Shown: one piece after another, positions 1 to 9,329 of the stretch | How positions within the stretch are numbered: position 1 is the first letter of the stretch | Layout of the letters: each line of letters opens with the position of its first letter | Assembly (NCBI GenBank): GCA_937995595.1 | Contig: CALKJW010000034.1 | Location: forward strand, 1-64,000 | Direction of reading: 5' to 3' | From: an uncultured Phycisphaerales bacterium | Lineage (GTDB): Bacteria; Planctomycetota; Phycisphaerae; Phycisphaerales; UBA1924 | Length of the DNA stretch: 64,000 nt | Made by a program: the position numbers and the translations under genes | The notes under the pieces: generated by a model | What the model saw: only the letters and a program-made list of their open reading frames with translations | Database searches by the model: none | Told to the model about the DNA's origin: nothing

Positions 1-34
1 GTGGGAAGTGGGAGCGGTGATTCTTCGATCTCGC

Positions 35-130
35 GCCTTCCGCCTTCCGCCTTCCGCCTTCCGCCTTCCGCCTTCCGCCTTCCGCCTTCCGCCTTCCGCC
101 TTCCGCCTTCCGCCTTCCGCCTTCCGCCTT
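35..130. repeat. heptanucleotide tandem repeat (GCCTTCC)n
   Basis: About 13-14 head-to-tail copies of GCCTTCC, essentially perfect up to position 129, followed by degenerate copies (CTGCCTTCCGCACTCCGCAC) that run up to the next gene. The repeat keeps one frame open and would encode a meaningless Arg-Leu-Pro-Pro-Ser-Ala-Phe series if read, so I treat it as non-coding. Because the unit is not a multiple of three, gain or loss of a copy shifts the frame. Confidence 0.9.
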
Positions 131-159
131 CTGCCTTCCGCACTCCGCACTCCCGCCCA

Positions 160-2493
160 ATGCCCCCTTCCCGCCCGCCCAACCGCCTTGCCCGCCAGAG
201 CAGCCCCTACCTGCTGCAGCACGCGCGCAACCCGGTGGACTGGTACCCGTGGGGCGACGAAGCCTTTGCCGAGGCGCGCCGGCGCGACGTGCCCATCTTC
301 CTGAGCATCGGCTACTCCACGTGCTACTGGTGCCACGTGATGGAGCGCGAGTCGTTCGAGAACGAGTCGATCGCCGAACTGATGAACGAGCGCTTCGTCT
401 GCGTCAAGGTCGACCGCGAAGAGCGGCCCGACGTCGACGACCTCTACATGGCCGCGGTGCTCGCCTTCCGCGGCCAGGGCGGCTGGCCGATGAGCGTGTT
501 CCTCGAGCCGCACGGCCTGCGCCCGTTCTGGGCGGGCACGTACTTCCCGTCCGAGCCGAAGTTTGCCGGGATGCCGACGTTCCCGCAGGTGCTCGAGGGC
601 GTCGCCAACGCGTGGCGCGACCAGCGCGGCGAGGTGCTCGCGCAGGCCGAGAAACTCGCCGACGCCGTGCGCGAGCGGACGGCCGCGGCCGGCGCGCCCG
701 TGCGCATCGGCGTCGAGCAGGTGTCGCACGCCGCGGCGACGCTGCTGCGCATGCACGACCCGGTGCGTGGCGGGTTCGGCCCCGCGCCCAAGTTCCCGCA
801 GCCGGTGTACCTCGCGCTGCTGATGGACGTCCGCCGCAGCGCGGACGACGACACGCGCCGCGCCATCGACGCCGCGCTGCGAACCACGCTCGACGCCATG
901 GCGCTGGGCGGGCTGTTTGACCAGGTCGGCGGCGGGTTCCACCGCTACAGCGTCGACGACTCGTGGACCGTGCCGCACTTCGAGAAGATGCTGTACGACA
1001 ACGCGCAACTCGCGGCGGTGTACGCCGAGGCGGCGCACGTCTTCAACGATCCGCTGTATCGCCGCACGGCGCGCCGGACCATCGAGTACGTGCTGCGCGA
1101 GATGCGCGGGCCCGGCGGCGCGTTCTTCTCGGCCCAGGACGCCGAGGTGAACCACCGCGAGGGGCGGAACTACCTGTGGACGCGCGAGCAGATGCTCGCC
1201 GCGCTCGGGCCCGACGACGGCCCGTGGGCCGCGAGGCTCTACGGGCTCGACGGCGGCCCGAACTTCCGCGACCCGCACCACCCGGATGACCCGCCGGCGA
1301 ACGTGCTGCGCCTCGGCGCGCGACCGGAGGACATGGCCGCGGACATGGGCACGAGCGACCACCGGATGCTGTCGCGGCTGGAGCGTGTGAACGAGCGGCT
1401 GTACGAGGCACGCGCCCGGCGCGACCGGCCGCACACCGACGACAAGATCATCGCCGCGTGGAACGGCCTGATGATCGGCGCGCTCGCGCGAGCCGGCGCG
1501 CTGCTGGACCGGCCGGACTTCGTCGCCGCGGCGGAGCAGGCCGCGGCGTTCGTCCTCTCGCGCATGCGCGACGACCGCGCCGGGCTGGTGCGGACGTGGC
1601 GCGAGGGCGCATCGGATGGTGCGCCGCGCATCGAGGCGTTTCTCGAGGACTACGCGTGCGTGGCGCACGGCTGCCTCGAACTGCACCGGGCGGTCGGCGG
1701 TTCGGCGGGTCGCTGGCTGCACGAGGCCCGCGCGCTGATCGCCGCGGCGGAGGAGCGCTTCGGCGACCCGGCGAGCGGCGCGTTCTTTGACACGAGGGCG
1801 AACCGGCCCGACCTGCTCGCGCGGGCGCGGTCGGCCTACGACGGCGCGATGCCCAGCGGGTTCGGCGTCATGCTGCACGCCCTGCTCGACCTGCACGAGT
1901 TGACCGGCGACCGCGCCGCATTCGACCGCGCCCTGGCCGCGCTGCGGAGCGCGAGCGCGTTCGTCGCGCAGACGCCCGCGGGCGCGGCCGTCTCGGTGCG
2001 CGCGCTGCTGCGGATGCTCCGCGCCGACGCCGCGGCGGTGCGCGCGGCCTTTGCCAGCGACCCCGCGCCGCGCGGGGCCGAGCCCGACGACTTCACGCCC
2101 GTCGAAGTTCTGTCCGCCGTCGAGCGCGTGCGCATCGGGCGCGATACGCCCGCGGCGGTCGCGCTCCGCTTCCGCATCGCCGGTCGCCACCACATCAACG
2201 CCGCGAACCCGGGCGTCGGGCCCGAGGCCGAGGACCTTGTGCCGCTGCGCGTGCACGTCGTCAACGGGACGGGCGTTCGAGCCTACGCCGACTACCCCGA
2301 GGGCGAGCCGTACGGCGAGGGCGGCGCGCTGCGGGTCCACCGCGGCGAGTTCGACCTGACCGTCGTGCTGGAGCGCGACGGCGAGTGGACCGGCACGCCG
2401 CTGCTGGCCGTCACCTATCAGGCATGCCGCGACGACGCGTGCCTGCGGCCGCGAACCGTCGAACTGGACGTGGCGCTCGACCCGGGTGAATGA
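160..2493 (+). CDS. DUF255/YyaL-type thioredoxin-domain protein
   Basis: A 777-residue member of the YyaL/spermatogenesis-associated protein 20 family. The N-terminal thioredoxin-like DUF255 domain carries the family signature from about residue 15 (NPVDWYPWG) and a CYWCHVM motif with Cys55 and Cys58. An (alpha/alpha)6-barrel-like region resembling N-acylglucosamine 2-epimerases follows ([13 protein letters not shown] near residue 270, [13 protein letters not shown] near 427). The last 120 residues (from about 650) form an extra beta-rich domain that resembles the DsbD N-terminal domain. I chose ATG 160 because the frame upstream is only the heptamer repeat and conservation begins just after it. 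The stop overlaps the possible truD start. The molecular function of the family is unknown; a redox or sugar-related role is inference. Confidence 0.9.
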   Translation: MPPSRPPNRLARQSSPYLLQHARNPVDWYPWGDEAFAEARRRDVPIFLSIGYSTCYWCHVMERESFENESIAELMNERFVCVKVDREERPDVDDLYMAAVLAFRGQGGWPMSVFLEPHGLRPFWAGTYFPSEPKFAGMPTFPQVLEGVANAWRDQRGEVLAQAEKLADAVRERTAAAGAPVRIGVEQVSHAAATLLRMHDPVRGGFGPAPKFPQPVYLALLMDVRRSADDDTRRAIDAALRTTLDAMALGGLFDQVGGGFHRYSVDDSWTVPHFEKMLYDNAQLAAVYAEAAHVFNDPLYRRTARRTIEYVLREMRGPGGAFFSAQDAEVNHREGRNYLWTREQMLAALGPDDGPWAARLYGLDGGPNFRDPHHPDDPPANVLRLGARPEDMAADMGTSDHRMLSRLERVNERLYEARARRDRPHTDDKIIAAWNGLMIGALARAGALLDRPDFVAAAEQAAAFVLSRMRDDRAGLVRTWREGASDGAPRIEAFLEDYACVAHGCLELHRAVGGSAGRWLHEARALIAAAEERFGDPASGAFFDTRANRPDLLARARSAYDGAMPSGFGVMLHALLDLHELTGDRAAFDRALAALRSASAFVAQTPAGAAVSVRALLRMLRADAAAVRAAFASDPAPRGAEPDDFTPVEVLSAVERVRIGRDTPAAVALRFRIAGRHHINAANPGVGPEAEDLVPLRVHVVNGTGVRAYADYPEGEPYGEGGALRVHRGEFDLTVVLERDGEWTGTPLLAVTYQACRDDACLRPRTVELDVALDPGE

Positions 2494-3851
2494 TCCCGAC
2501 CGCGGCGCGCCCGAAGCGGCCGCGCACAACCCCGCACCGACCCCCACCAGGACGTTCCGCCGTGCCGTTCGCCCCGCACATCACGCCCGGACTCTACATC
2601 ACCGGCGACGTGCCCGGCATCGGCGGCGTCATCAGGCAGCGGCCCGAGGACTTCCTCGTCGAGGAGATCCCCGCCTACGAACCGTGCGGCGAGGGCGAGC
2701 ACCTCTACATGCTCGTCGAGAAGCGCGACATGGCGACGCTGCACATGGTCCGCGTGATCGCCAACCACTTCGGCGTTCGGCCCGACGCCGTCGGCGTCGC
2801 CGGGCTCAAGGACAAGCGCGCCGTCACGCGCCAACTCGTCTCGGTGCACGTGCCGGGCAGGAAGCCCGCGGACTTTCCCGCGCTCCGGCACGAGTCGATC
2901 ACCATCCACTGGACCGACCTGCACACCAACAAACTCCGGCGCGGCCACTTGGCGGGCAACCGGTTCGTGATCCGCGTGCGCAACGTGTCGCCGGCGTCGG
3001 TGGTGCACGCGCACCGATCACTGACGCGCCTGGCGCGCATCGGCGCGCCCAACCGCCTGGGCCCGCAGCGGTTCGGCGCGCTCGGGCTGAACCACGAGAT
3101 CGGCCGCGCGCTGATCCTCGAGGACCACCAGCGCGTGCTCGACCTGCTGCTGGGCCCGGGCGGCGCCCCGGGCGAACCGGGCAACTCGCCCTCGCGCGCC
3201 CGCGAGGCCTACGCCGCGGGAGACCTCGAGCAGGCCCTGGCGCTCACGCCCCGATCGGCGCGAACCGAGCGGCACGCGCTCTCGACGCTCGTCCGCACGA
3301 AGAACCCGAACCGCGCGGTGTGGGGCATCGACCCGGCCGAGCGGTCGTTCTTCGTCACCGCGTTCCAGTCGGCGATCTTCAACCGAGTGCTCGAAGCGCG
3401 GATGGCCGACGGCACGTTCGCGCAACTGATCGAGGGCGACCTGGCCTTCAGGCACGACAACGGCGCGGTGTTCCCGATCGGCCCGGCCGAACTGGCCGAC
3501 GGGTCCGTCGCGCAGCGGCTGGCGCGGCTGGAGATCTCGCCCACCGGGCCGATGTGGGGGCCGCAGTCGATGCTCGCCGGCGGCGCGGTCGGCGAACTCG
3601 AGCGGCGTGCGCTCGACGAGTCCGGCGTGACGATCGAGCAACTCGGCGCGCACGTCAGGGCCGCGCGCATCCACGTCGAAGGTGCGCGCCGGCCGCTCCG
3701 CGTTCCGCTGATGCACCCCGACGTCGAGGGCGGCGTCGACGAGCACGGCCCGTACGTCAAGTGCCGCTTCGAACTGCCGCGCGGCGCGTTCGCCACCGTC
3801 GTCATGGACGAGATCATGAAGACCGGCCACAGCGCGGAGGAGTACGAGTGA
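2490..3851 (+). CDS. truD: tRNA pseudouridine(13) synthase TruD
   Basis: Converts uridine 13 of tRNA to pseudouridine. The TruD signature [11 protein letters not shown] holds the catalytic aspartate (Asp108 counted from ATG 2490). NRFVIRVRN near residue 160 and the late FQSAIFN motif near residue 293 also fit the family. Two starts are possible. ATG 2490 overlaps the preceding stop as ATGA, while GTG 2562 has an AGGA about ten bases upstream and begins right where family similarity begins ([11 protein letters not shown]). The 24 extra residues from 2490 are Pro/Arg-rich and probably not conserved, so the true start may be 2562. The end overlaps the next gene as GTGA, suggesting translational coupling. 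Confidence 0.93.
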   Translation: MIPTAARPKRPRTTPHRPPPGRSAVPFAPHITPGLYITGDVPGIGGVIRQRPEDFLVEEIPAYEPCGEGEHLYMLVEKRDMATLHMVRVIANHFGVRPDAVGVAGLKDKRAVTRQLVSVHVPGRKPADFPALRHESITIHWTDLHTNKLRRGHLAGNRFVIRVRNVSPASVVHAHRSLTRLARIGAPNRLGPQRFGALGLNHEIGRALILEDHQRVLDLLLGPGGAPGEPGNSPSRAREAYAAGDLEQALALTPRSARTERHALSTLVRTKNPNRAVWGIDPAERSFFVTAFQSAIFNRVLEARMADGTFAQLIEGDLAFRHDNGAVFPIGPAELADGSVAQRLARLEISPTGPMWGPQSMLAGGAVGELERRALDESGVTIEQLGAHVRAARIHVEGARRPLRVPLMHPDVEGGVDEHGPYVKCRFELPRGAFATVVMDEIMKTGHSAEEYE

Positions 3852-4540
3852 GCGCGACCGACGTCCGCATCGTCGTGTTCGACCTCGGGGGCGTGCTCGT
3901 GCGCATCTGCCGCGACTGGGCCGAGGGCTGCGCCGCGGCGGGCCTGCCCTTCCGCGACGACGCGCTGCTGAGCGAGGAGATGAAGGCCCGCCGGCGGGCG
4001 GTCTCGGCCCGGCACGGGCGCGGCGAGATCACCTGCGCCGAGTACTACCGCGAACTGGCCGCGACCACCGGCGGGCTCTACACGCCCGAGGAGGTCGAGC
4101 GGGTGCACCACGCGTGGACGCGCGACGAGTACCCCGGCGTCGGCGCGCTGGTGCACAGGCTGCACGAGGAGGGGCTGGAGACCGGCGTGCTCTCCAACAC
4201 CAACCACGCGCACTGGGTCCGGCTGGCCCCCGCGCGCGCCGGCGGCGGCGAGCGGCCCGAGTACCCGACGCCCTCGCTCATCCGTCACCTGCACGCCTCG
4301 CACATCATGGGGCTGCTCAAACCCGAGCGCGAGATCTTCGACGCGTTCGCTCGCGCGACACGCTTCGACGGCGCGCCCGGCTCGCGCGGCAGGCCCGAGC
4401 ACATCGTCTTCTTCGACGACCTGCCCGAGAACGTCGCCGCGGCGAGGGCCGCGGGCTGGCGAGCGTTCCAAGTCGACCACACCGGCGACACCGCGGCGCA
4501 GATGGGCGGCGTCATGCGCGGCCTCGGCGTGCGTGTCTGA
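3848..4540 (+). CDS. HAD-superfamily hydrolase, YihX-like
   Basis: A 230-residue haloacid-dehalogenase-type phosphatase. All four HAD motifs are visible: motif I VVFDLGGVLV with nucleophile Asp12, motif II LSNTN near residue 115, the motif III lysine in LLKPEREIFD near residue 158, and motif IV FFDDLPENV near residue 190. Glycine in place of the second aspartate of motif I (DLGG) is normal for the YihX/epoxide-hydrolase-N-like subgroup, which acts on sugar phosphates. The GTG start overlaps the truD stop by four bases, so the two are probably co-translated. The substrate cannot be told from sequence. Confidence 0.88.
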   Translation: MSATDVRIVVFDLGGVLVRICRDWAEGCAAAGLPFRDDALLSEEMKARRRAVSARHGRGEITCAEYYRELAATTGGLYTPEEVERVHHAWTRDEYPGVGALVHRLHEEGLETGVLSNTNHAHWVRLAPARAGGGERPEYPTPSLIRHLHASHIMGLLKPEREIFDAFARATRFDGAPGSRGRPEHIVFFDDLPENVAAARAAGWRAFQVDHTGDTAAQMGGVMRGLGVRV

Positions 4541-4560
4541 CAGGGCAGGGCGCGGCTGGT

Positions 4561-5139
4561 TCAGTCCATCAGGCGTGAAGCGACGTGCGCGACGCGCCGG
4601 CCGATGCCCTCGACGATCTGCTGCTTCTTGGGGTCCTTCATCGTGCCGTCGTCGTTGAAGGCCTCGTGCGAGTGCGTGAGGGCGAACTGGTCGGGCAGCA
4701 CGATCGACTGGATGTTGCCCAGCACCGCGCGCAGGTGCACCAGCCCGCGCAGACCGCCGAGCGCGCCGGGCGAGGCCGACATGATGCCCACGACCTTGTT
4801 GGCGAACGCCGCGAGCGGGGCCTCGCCCTGCGCGGGGCGCGAGGCCCAGTCGATGGCGTTCTTGAGCGCGGCGGACATGCTCGAGTTGTACTCGGGCGAG
4901 GCGATCAGCAGGCCGTGGCTGGCGATCATCAGGTCCTTGAGTCTGCGACCGTTGGGGGGCAGGCCGTCGCGCGCTTCGAGGTCCTCGTCGAACACCGGCA
5001 GCGGGATCGAGGCCAGATCGAGGACCGTCACCTCCGCGCCCGCGTCGCGCGCGCCTTTGGCGGCGACGGCCACCATCTTCTTGTTGTACGAGTCGCGCCG
5101 CAGGCTGCCCGCGAACGCGAGAATCTTCGGTGTCGGCAT
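4561..5139 (-). CDS. NADPH-dependent FMN reductase family protein
   Basis: A 192-residue flavodoxin-fold reductase of the ChrR/YieF (NADPH:quinone or chromate reductase) type. The N terminus ILAFAGSLRRDSYNKK is the FMN-phosphate loop, and SPEYNSSMSAALKNAIDWASRP (residues about 83-104) is the family's flavin and dimer signature. Such enzymes reduce quinones, chromate or azo compounds with NAD(P)H in the cytosol and are thought to limit oxidative stress. The gene converges with the HAD gene (20-base gap) and lies in the same direction as the PagL-like gene upstream of it, with 58 bases between them. The physiological substrate is unknown. Confidence 0.9.
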   Translation of the reverse strand: MPTPKILAFAGSLRRDSYNKKMVAVAAKGARDAGAEVTVLDLASIPLPVFDEDLEARDGLPPNGRRLKDLMIASHGLLIASPEYNSSMSAALKNAIDWASRPAQGEAPLAAFANKVVGIMSASPGALGGLRGLVHLRAVLGNIQSIVLPDQFALTHSHEAFNDDGTMKDPKKQQIVEGIGRRVAHVASRLMD

Positions 5140-5197
5140 GGGGAACCCTCCGGGATCGCGAACAGTAGCCCGAAGCGACGGGCGTGTTTCCGCGCCG

Positions 5198-5881
5198 TCA
5201 GAACTGGAACACCACCCCCGCCCAGACGAGCACCGAGTCGCGGGCCGGGTTGCGCGCGTCGCCCTCGATGCGGCCGTTGGAGATGTGATGCCAGCGGACG
5301 CCCAGCAGCAGCCGCGCGCCGTGGTTCGGGCCGTCGTCGCTGTCGAGGTCGCGCGTCAGGCCGAAGCCGCCGCGCTGGATGAAGTTGAAACCTGTCCCGC
5401 CGTCGGGCACTTCGTCGAAACCGACCAGCACGCCCGACCCGCCCTCGAAGAACGCCGACCACGCGAAGTCGCCCTCGGGCCCGGACCAGAAGTGGTACCG
5501 CAGGACGAGCATCGCCGACAGGCCGCCGGTGTCCTGACCCGCCTGCGAGAAGTACCACCCAGCGCCCTCGACGCCGAGTTCGAACCGGTCGCCGAGAAAC
5601 CAACTCCACATCGCGTGCAGGTTCAGGTCGTGGTCCTCGTCAAAGTCGAAGGCGTACGCGCCGCCGACGGTCAGCCACGACGAACCCGCCCGGCCGTAGC
5701 CCGGCTGAGGCGGTTCCTCGGTCGCGGTCGCCGGCGGCGCGGCGTCCTCGGGTTGCACGAGCATCGCGTAATCGAACTTCACGGGCGCGAGCGCGGGCAG
5801 CGAGAGCGCCCCGGTCGCTTCGTCCGACCACGCCGAAACGCAGAGAGCAACCCAGATGGCCGCGAGTGCTGGCGATAGCAT
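5198..5881 (-). CDS. PagL-like acyloxyacyl hydrolase (lipid A 3-O-deacylase family)
   Basis: A 227-residue outer-membrane beta-barrel candidate. An N-terminal signal peptide (MLSPALAAIWVALCVSAWS) is followed by a Pro/Ala-rich linker, then a barrel of alternating residues ending in a terminal aromatic strand (LVWAGVVFQF). Near the C terminus RWHHISNGRI and NPARDS match the PagL His-x-Ser motif. In characterised PagL the His and Ser form a triad with a Glu and remove the 3-O acyl chain of lipid A. I chose ATG 5881 because the signal peptide begins there; an in-frame start at 5923 would add 14 residues and overlap slyX. The third triad residue is not assigned, so activity is an inference. Confidence 0.72.
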   Translation of the reverse strand: MLSPALAAIWVALCVSAWSDEATGALSLPALAPVKFDYAMLVQPEDAAPPATATEEPPQPGYGRAGSSWLTVGGAYAFDFDEDHDLNLHAMWSWFLGDRFELGVEGAGWYFSQAGQDTGGLSAMLVLRYHFWSGPEGDFAWSAFFEGGSGVLVGFDEVPDGGTGFNFIQRGGFGLTRDLDSDDGPNHGARLLLGVRWHHISNGRIEGDARNPARDSVLVWAGVVFQF

Positions 5882-5916
5882 GCGCACAGCGTACCCGAAC
5901 CGCGGACCGCGCACCG

Positions 5917-6126
5917 ATGTCAAACCAGCATCCCGACGAACTCGCCGCGCGGATCACACGCCTCGAAGAGGCCGCGGCGTTCGCGCAGCACGATTCCGAG
6001 CAACTCTCGGCCGAGGTCGCCGCGCTGGGCAGGCGAGTGCTGGAACTCTCGCGCCGGCTCGACGCGCTGGAGCAGCGCGAGGCCGCGCGGCAGGCGGGCG
6101 ACGACGAGCCGTCGAACCCCGAATGA
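5917..6126 (+). CDS. slyX: SlyX-family small coiled-coil protein
   Basis: A 69-residue acidic protein that is almost entirely heptad-patterned helix (ITRLEEAAAFAQHDSEQL, then LSRRLDALEQREAA), matching the SlyX family in length and pattern. SlyX is a widespread small protein of unknown biochemical role. It is divergent from the PagL-like gene, whose start lies only 35 bases away, so their promoters must overlap. ATG 5917 was preferred over an upstream in-frame ATG at 5866 because the upstream residues are Arg/Thr-rich and the family begins at the coiled coil. The gene is followed within four bases by the hairpin at 6130. Confidence 0.7.
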   Translation: MSNQHPDELAARITRLEEAAAFAQHDSEQLSAEVAALGRRVLELSRRLDALEQREAARQAGDDEPSNPE

Positions 6127-6129
6127 CAA

Positions 6130-6152
6130 GACGCCGCCCGAGCGGCGGCGTC
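6130..6152 (-). terminator. hairpin between slyX and rplS
   Basis: A perfect 9-bp stem GACGCCGCC/GGCGGCGTC with a 5-base loop sits between the 3' ends of slyX (plus) and rplS (minus). On the minus strand it is followed by TTGTCATT, a poor U tract; on the plus strand there is none. Probably a bidirectional terminator serving mainly rplS. Confidence 0.6.
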
Positions 6153-6192
6153 CTGAACCGTGTACGGTTGTGTGAACCCGGCCGGGCCGCTG

Positions 6193-6591
6193 TCAGTTCG
6201 CGGCAGGCTCGGTCTTCACCTCGACCTCCAGACCGCGACGCTTGTCGCGCAGGCGGCGCGACTTGCCGGCGCGGTCGCGAAGGAAGTACAACTTCGCGCG
6301 ACGGGCGTCGGCGTGCCGCAGCACCTCGATCTTGGCGATCTTGGGCGAGTTGATCGGGAAGATGCGCTCGACGCCCATGTTGTCAACGATGCGGCGGACG
6401 ACGATCATCTCGTTGATGCCGCGGCCCGACCGGGCGATCAGCACGCCCTGGAACACCTGCACGCGCTCCTTCTGCCCTTCGATGATCCGGCAGTGCACGT
6501 TCAGCGTGTCGCCGATCTGCAGGCGGGGCAGGTCGGTCTTGAGTTGGTCCTTGGTCAGGCCTTCGAGGATGGCAACTGCGGTGGCGCCCAT
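6193..6591 (-). CDS. rplS: 50S ribosomal protein L19
   Basis: Ribosomal protein bL19, located at the 30S-50S interface. The 132-residue product has the family core GDTLNVHCRIIEGQKERVQVF (residues about 27-47), GVLIARSGRGINE and the C-terminal KLYFLRDRAGKSRRLRDKRR. ATG 6591 was chosen because similarity begins at once; the frame extends upstream without conserved sequence. In most bacteria rplS ends the rpsP-rimM-trmD-rplS operon. Here it is about 5 kb downstream of trmD on the same strand and immediately follows hldE (163-base gap). Confidence 0.97.
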   Translation of the reverse strand: MGATAVAILEGLTKDQLKTDLPRLQIGDTLNVHCRIIEGQKERVQVFQGVLIARSGRGINEMIVVRRIVDNMGVERIFPINSPKIAKIEVLRHADARRAKLYFLRDRAGKSRRLRDKRRGLEVEVKTEPAAN

Positions 6592-6754
6592 GGGTTCGGT
6601 CCGGGTGAGTGAGCCCAAGTCTCTGTCGGTGCAGCGGTTACGACCGCGGCCGCGGGCCTTGGGGCGGGGATGATAGCCCTCTGCCGGCCGTCCTTCCACA
6701 CCCCGCGGACCGCGACGATCCGGGAGGGGCCCGGGCCCGCGACGGGCCCCCGTC

Positions 6755-8251
6755 CTATCCCCCTGCCGCCCGGATCCGCGCGACCGCGCCGGTCGTGCTG
6801 CGCCCCTCGACCATCGGCAGCAGTTCGACCCGGCCGCCGGATTCGATCACGAACCGGGCCCCCGGCACCTGCTCGATGGTGTACTCGGCCCCCTTGACCA
6901 GCACGTCGGGCCGGATGGCGCGGATGATCCGCTCGGGCGTGTCGTCGTCGAAGATCGTGACCGCGCCAACGCACCCCAGCCCGCCCAGCACCAGGGCACG
7001 GTCGTGCTCGTTGTTGATCGGGCGCGAGGGGTCGCGCCCGCCCTTGAGCCGGCGCACCGAGCCGTCGGAGTTGAGCCCGACGACCAGGAAGTCGCCCAGC
7101 GCCGCGGCACGCTCCAGCAGCGACAGGTGACCCGCGTGCAGGATGTCGAAGCACCCGTTGGTGAACACGACGCGCCGGCCCTCGTTGCGCAGCGCGGCCA
7201 CCTCGACCAGCAACTGCTCGAGCGTGCGCAACTTGCCGGGCATCGACCGTTCGCGCAGCAGCACCTCGCGGTGGATCTTCTCGATCGGCATGGGCACGAC
7301 GCCGAAGACCTCGACCTCCAGCCCCGCCGCGGCGTTGGCCAGCCGCACCGCGTCGGGCCAGTCCAGCCCGTTGGCCCGCGCCGCGGCCAGCGCGGCGAGC
7401 ACCATGTCTCCCGCGCCGGTCACGTCGTAGACCTCGCGCGCGGCGGTCGGGACGTGCTGCGGCGCGCCGCCGCGCTCCAGCAGCAGCGCGCCGTGACGGT
7501 CGAGCGTGACGACCGCGGCGTCGAGGCCGAGCGTGCTCACGAGCCGCGCCGCCAGCGGGCCGAAGGCCTCGGGGCCCGCGTCGTCGGGGAGGTCGGCCCC
7601 GCAGGCGAGCACCGCCTCGGTCCGGTTGGGGGTGACAGTCGATGCGCCCGCGTAGCGCGAGTAGTCCTCGACCGCCGCGGGATCGACCAGCACCGGCACG
7701 CCGGCCCTGCGCGCAAGGTCGATCACCCGCGCGCACAGTTCGGGCGTGCAGACGCCCTTGTTGTAGTCCTCGATGCACACCACGTCGGCGGAGGGCAGTT
7801 CCGCCGCGAACCGCTCGATGATCTGCGCGATCGCGGCGCGGGGAAGCGGCGCGCGCGATTCGTAATCGACGCGGAACATCTTCTGCGGGTGGCGGTGCTG
7901 CGCCAGACCGATGAGGGAGCGCTTCACGGTGGTGGGCCGTGCGCCGTCGGTCACGAGCCCGTCGGCCTGCACCCCCGCCGCGGCCAGGCCCGAGCGCAGC
8001 AGGTCGGCCTCGCGGTCGTCGCCGACGACGCCGAAGGCGTGCACGCGGGCCCGCATGGCGACCAGATCGAGGCAGACGTTGGCCGCGCCGCCGGGTCGGT
8101 CCTCGGTGCGCTGGACGTGCAGCACGGGCACGGGCGCCTCGGGCGAGAGGCGGTCGGCGTTGCCGTAGACCAGTTGGTCGAGCATGAAGTCGCCGACGAC
8201 CAGGGCCGTGAAGGGCCGCCACGCCGCGAGTTGTTCGAGCAGCCGGGACAT
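6755..8251 (-). CDS. hldE: bifunctional heptose-7-phosphate kinase / heptose-1-phosphate adenylyltransferase
   Basis: Makes ADP-D-glycero-beta-D-manno-heptose for the LPS inner core. The N-terminal PfkB kinase domain (residues 1-330) has RPGGAANVCLDL near residue 52 and the ATP/anion-hole motif YDVTGAGD near residue 283. The C-terminal nucleotidyltransferase domain (from about 355) has FTNGCFDILHAGHLSLL, the GxFD and HxGH motifs, and LVKGAEY. Length (498 residues) fits E. coli HldE. An in-frame TTG three codons upstream (8260) is possible; ATG 8251 is preferred. It lies downstream of the cyclase and Hpt genes (34-base gap), so it may share their transcript. Confidence 0.95.
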   Translation of the reverse strand: MSRLLEQLAAWRPFTALVVGDFMLDQLVYGNADRLSPEAPVPVLHVQRTEDRPGGAANVCLDLVAMRARVHAFGVVGDDREADLLRSGLAAAGVQADGLVTDGARPTTVKRSLIGLAQHRHPQKMFRVDYESRAPLPRAAIAQIIERFAAELPSADVVCIEDYNKGVCTPELCARVIDLARRAGVPVLVDPAAVEDYSRYAGASTVTPNRTEAVLACGADLPDDAGPEAFGPLAARLVSTLGLDAAVVTLDRHGALLLERGGAPQHVPTAAREVYDVTGAGDMVLAALAAARANGLDWPDAVRLANAAAGLEVEVFGVVPMPIEKIHREVLLRERSMPGKLRTLEQLLVEVAALRNEGRRVVFTNGCFDILHAGHLSLLERAAALGDFLVVGLNSDGSVRRLKGGRDPSRPINNEHDRALVLGGLGCVGAVTIFDDDTPERIIRAIRPDVLVKGAEYTIEQVPGARFVIESGGRVELLPMVEGRSTTGAVARIRAAGG

Positions 8252-8285
8252 GACCGGCAAGTGTATGGGCGGCGGCGGCCGGACT

Positions 8286-9224
8286 TCAGGCGGCCCTGTT
8301 GAGCGCGCAGGCCCGCTGGATGTCGCTGGCCACGACGCGGTTGCGCCCGCCGTGCTTGGCCGAGTACAGGTTCTGGTCGGCCATCTCCAGCCACTGCTCG
8401 CCGGTGACGTCGCCGCAGGAACTGTCGGACCCGACCAGCCCGACCGAGAGTGTGACCTTGTGGTCGGGGTGGCGCGGCCACTCGATCTGCATCATGGCCT
8501 CGCGCAGGCGCTCGACGACCATCTCGGCGTCGCGCGGCCCGGTGTTGGGCATGATGAGCGCGAACTCCTCGCCGCCGAACCGGCACGGCACGTCGGGCGA
8601 GCGGCAGGTCGTCTGCAGCAGGCGCGCCACGCCCTGGATCACCTCGTCGCCCGCGGGGTGGCCGAAGGTGTCGTTGACCTTCTTGAAGAAGTCGATGTCG
8701 ATGATCGCCAGCGAGAGCGCGTGCCCGTAGCGCCGGCACTCGGCGACCTTCTCGGCCCAGCGCTTGTTGAAGTGCGCCCGGTTGCCCAGGCCCGTCAGGC
8801 CGTCGACGTCGGCGCGCTCGGCCAGCAGTTTCAGCAGGCGGTCCAGGCGCAGCGCGGCGCGCAGGCGCGCGCGGAGTTCGGCGAGGTCGAACGGCTTGGT
8901 CACGTAGTCGGTCGCGCCAAGGTCGAACGCCGTCACCTTGTCCTCCGAGCCGTGCAGGCCCGAGAGCACGATGACCGGGATGTTGTTGGTGGACTGGTCG
9001 TCCTTGAGCGCCCGGAGCACCTCGAACCCGTCCATGTCCGGCATGTCCAGGTCCAGCAGGATGACCGACGGCGGGTCCTTGCGAACCTGTTCGAGCGCTT
9101 CGGCTCCACGCGTCAGGCCGACCAGCCGGATCTGCTCGTGACGAAGACGCGCGGTCAGCAGTCGGTGGACGTCGATCGAGTCATCGACCAGCAGCACCTG
9201 GGGGTTGTTCTCGTTGTTCGACAC
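8286..9224 (-). CDS. response-regulator diguanylate cyclase (REC-GGDEF)
   Basis: A 312-residue, PleD/WspR-like two-domain enzyme that makes cyclic di-GMP from two GTP. The receiver domain (residues 8-125) has the acidic pair in VDDS, phosphoacceptor Asp in LLDLDMPD (about residue 58), Ser in VLSG and Lys in TKPFD. The cyclase domain (about 140-300) begins DGLTGLGNRAHF and has an intact catalytic GGEEF. A perfect allosteric I-site (RSPD) lies five residues before it, so product inhibition is expected. The Hpt gene is 105 bases upstream in the same direction, an obvious candidate phosphodonor. Confidence 0.94.
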   Translation of the reverse strand: MSNNENNPQVLLVDDSIDVHRLLTARLRHEQIRLVGLTRGAEALEQVRKDPPSVILLDLDMPDMDGFEVLRALKDDQSTNNIPVIVLSGLHGSEDKVTAFDLGATDYVTKPFDLAELRARLRAALRLDRLLKLLAERADVDGLTGLGNRAHFNKRWAEKVAECRRYGHALSLAIIDIDFFKKVNDTFGHPAGDEVIQGVARLLQTTCRSPDVPCRFGGEEFALIMPNTGPRDAEMVVERLREAMMQIEWPRHPDHKVTLSVGLVGSDSSCGDVTGEQWLEMADQNLYSAKHGGRNRVVASDIQRACALNRAA

Positions 9225-9329
9225 GCGACGGCGGCCCTTCAGTATCGAAAGGTGAGTCCTGTTCCACGCCGCGACTCGAAACCCTGGAGCCGCACACCAC
9301 GCATCCCCCCGCCCCGCCCCGGTCCCCGG

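Noticed and set aside
1-159. An open frame extending the DUF255 gene upstream to base 1 (Arg-Leu-Pro-Pro-Ser-Ala-Phe repeats)
   Set aside because: The residues come entirely from the heptanucleotide tandem repeat, and similarity to the family starts after ATG 160.
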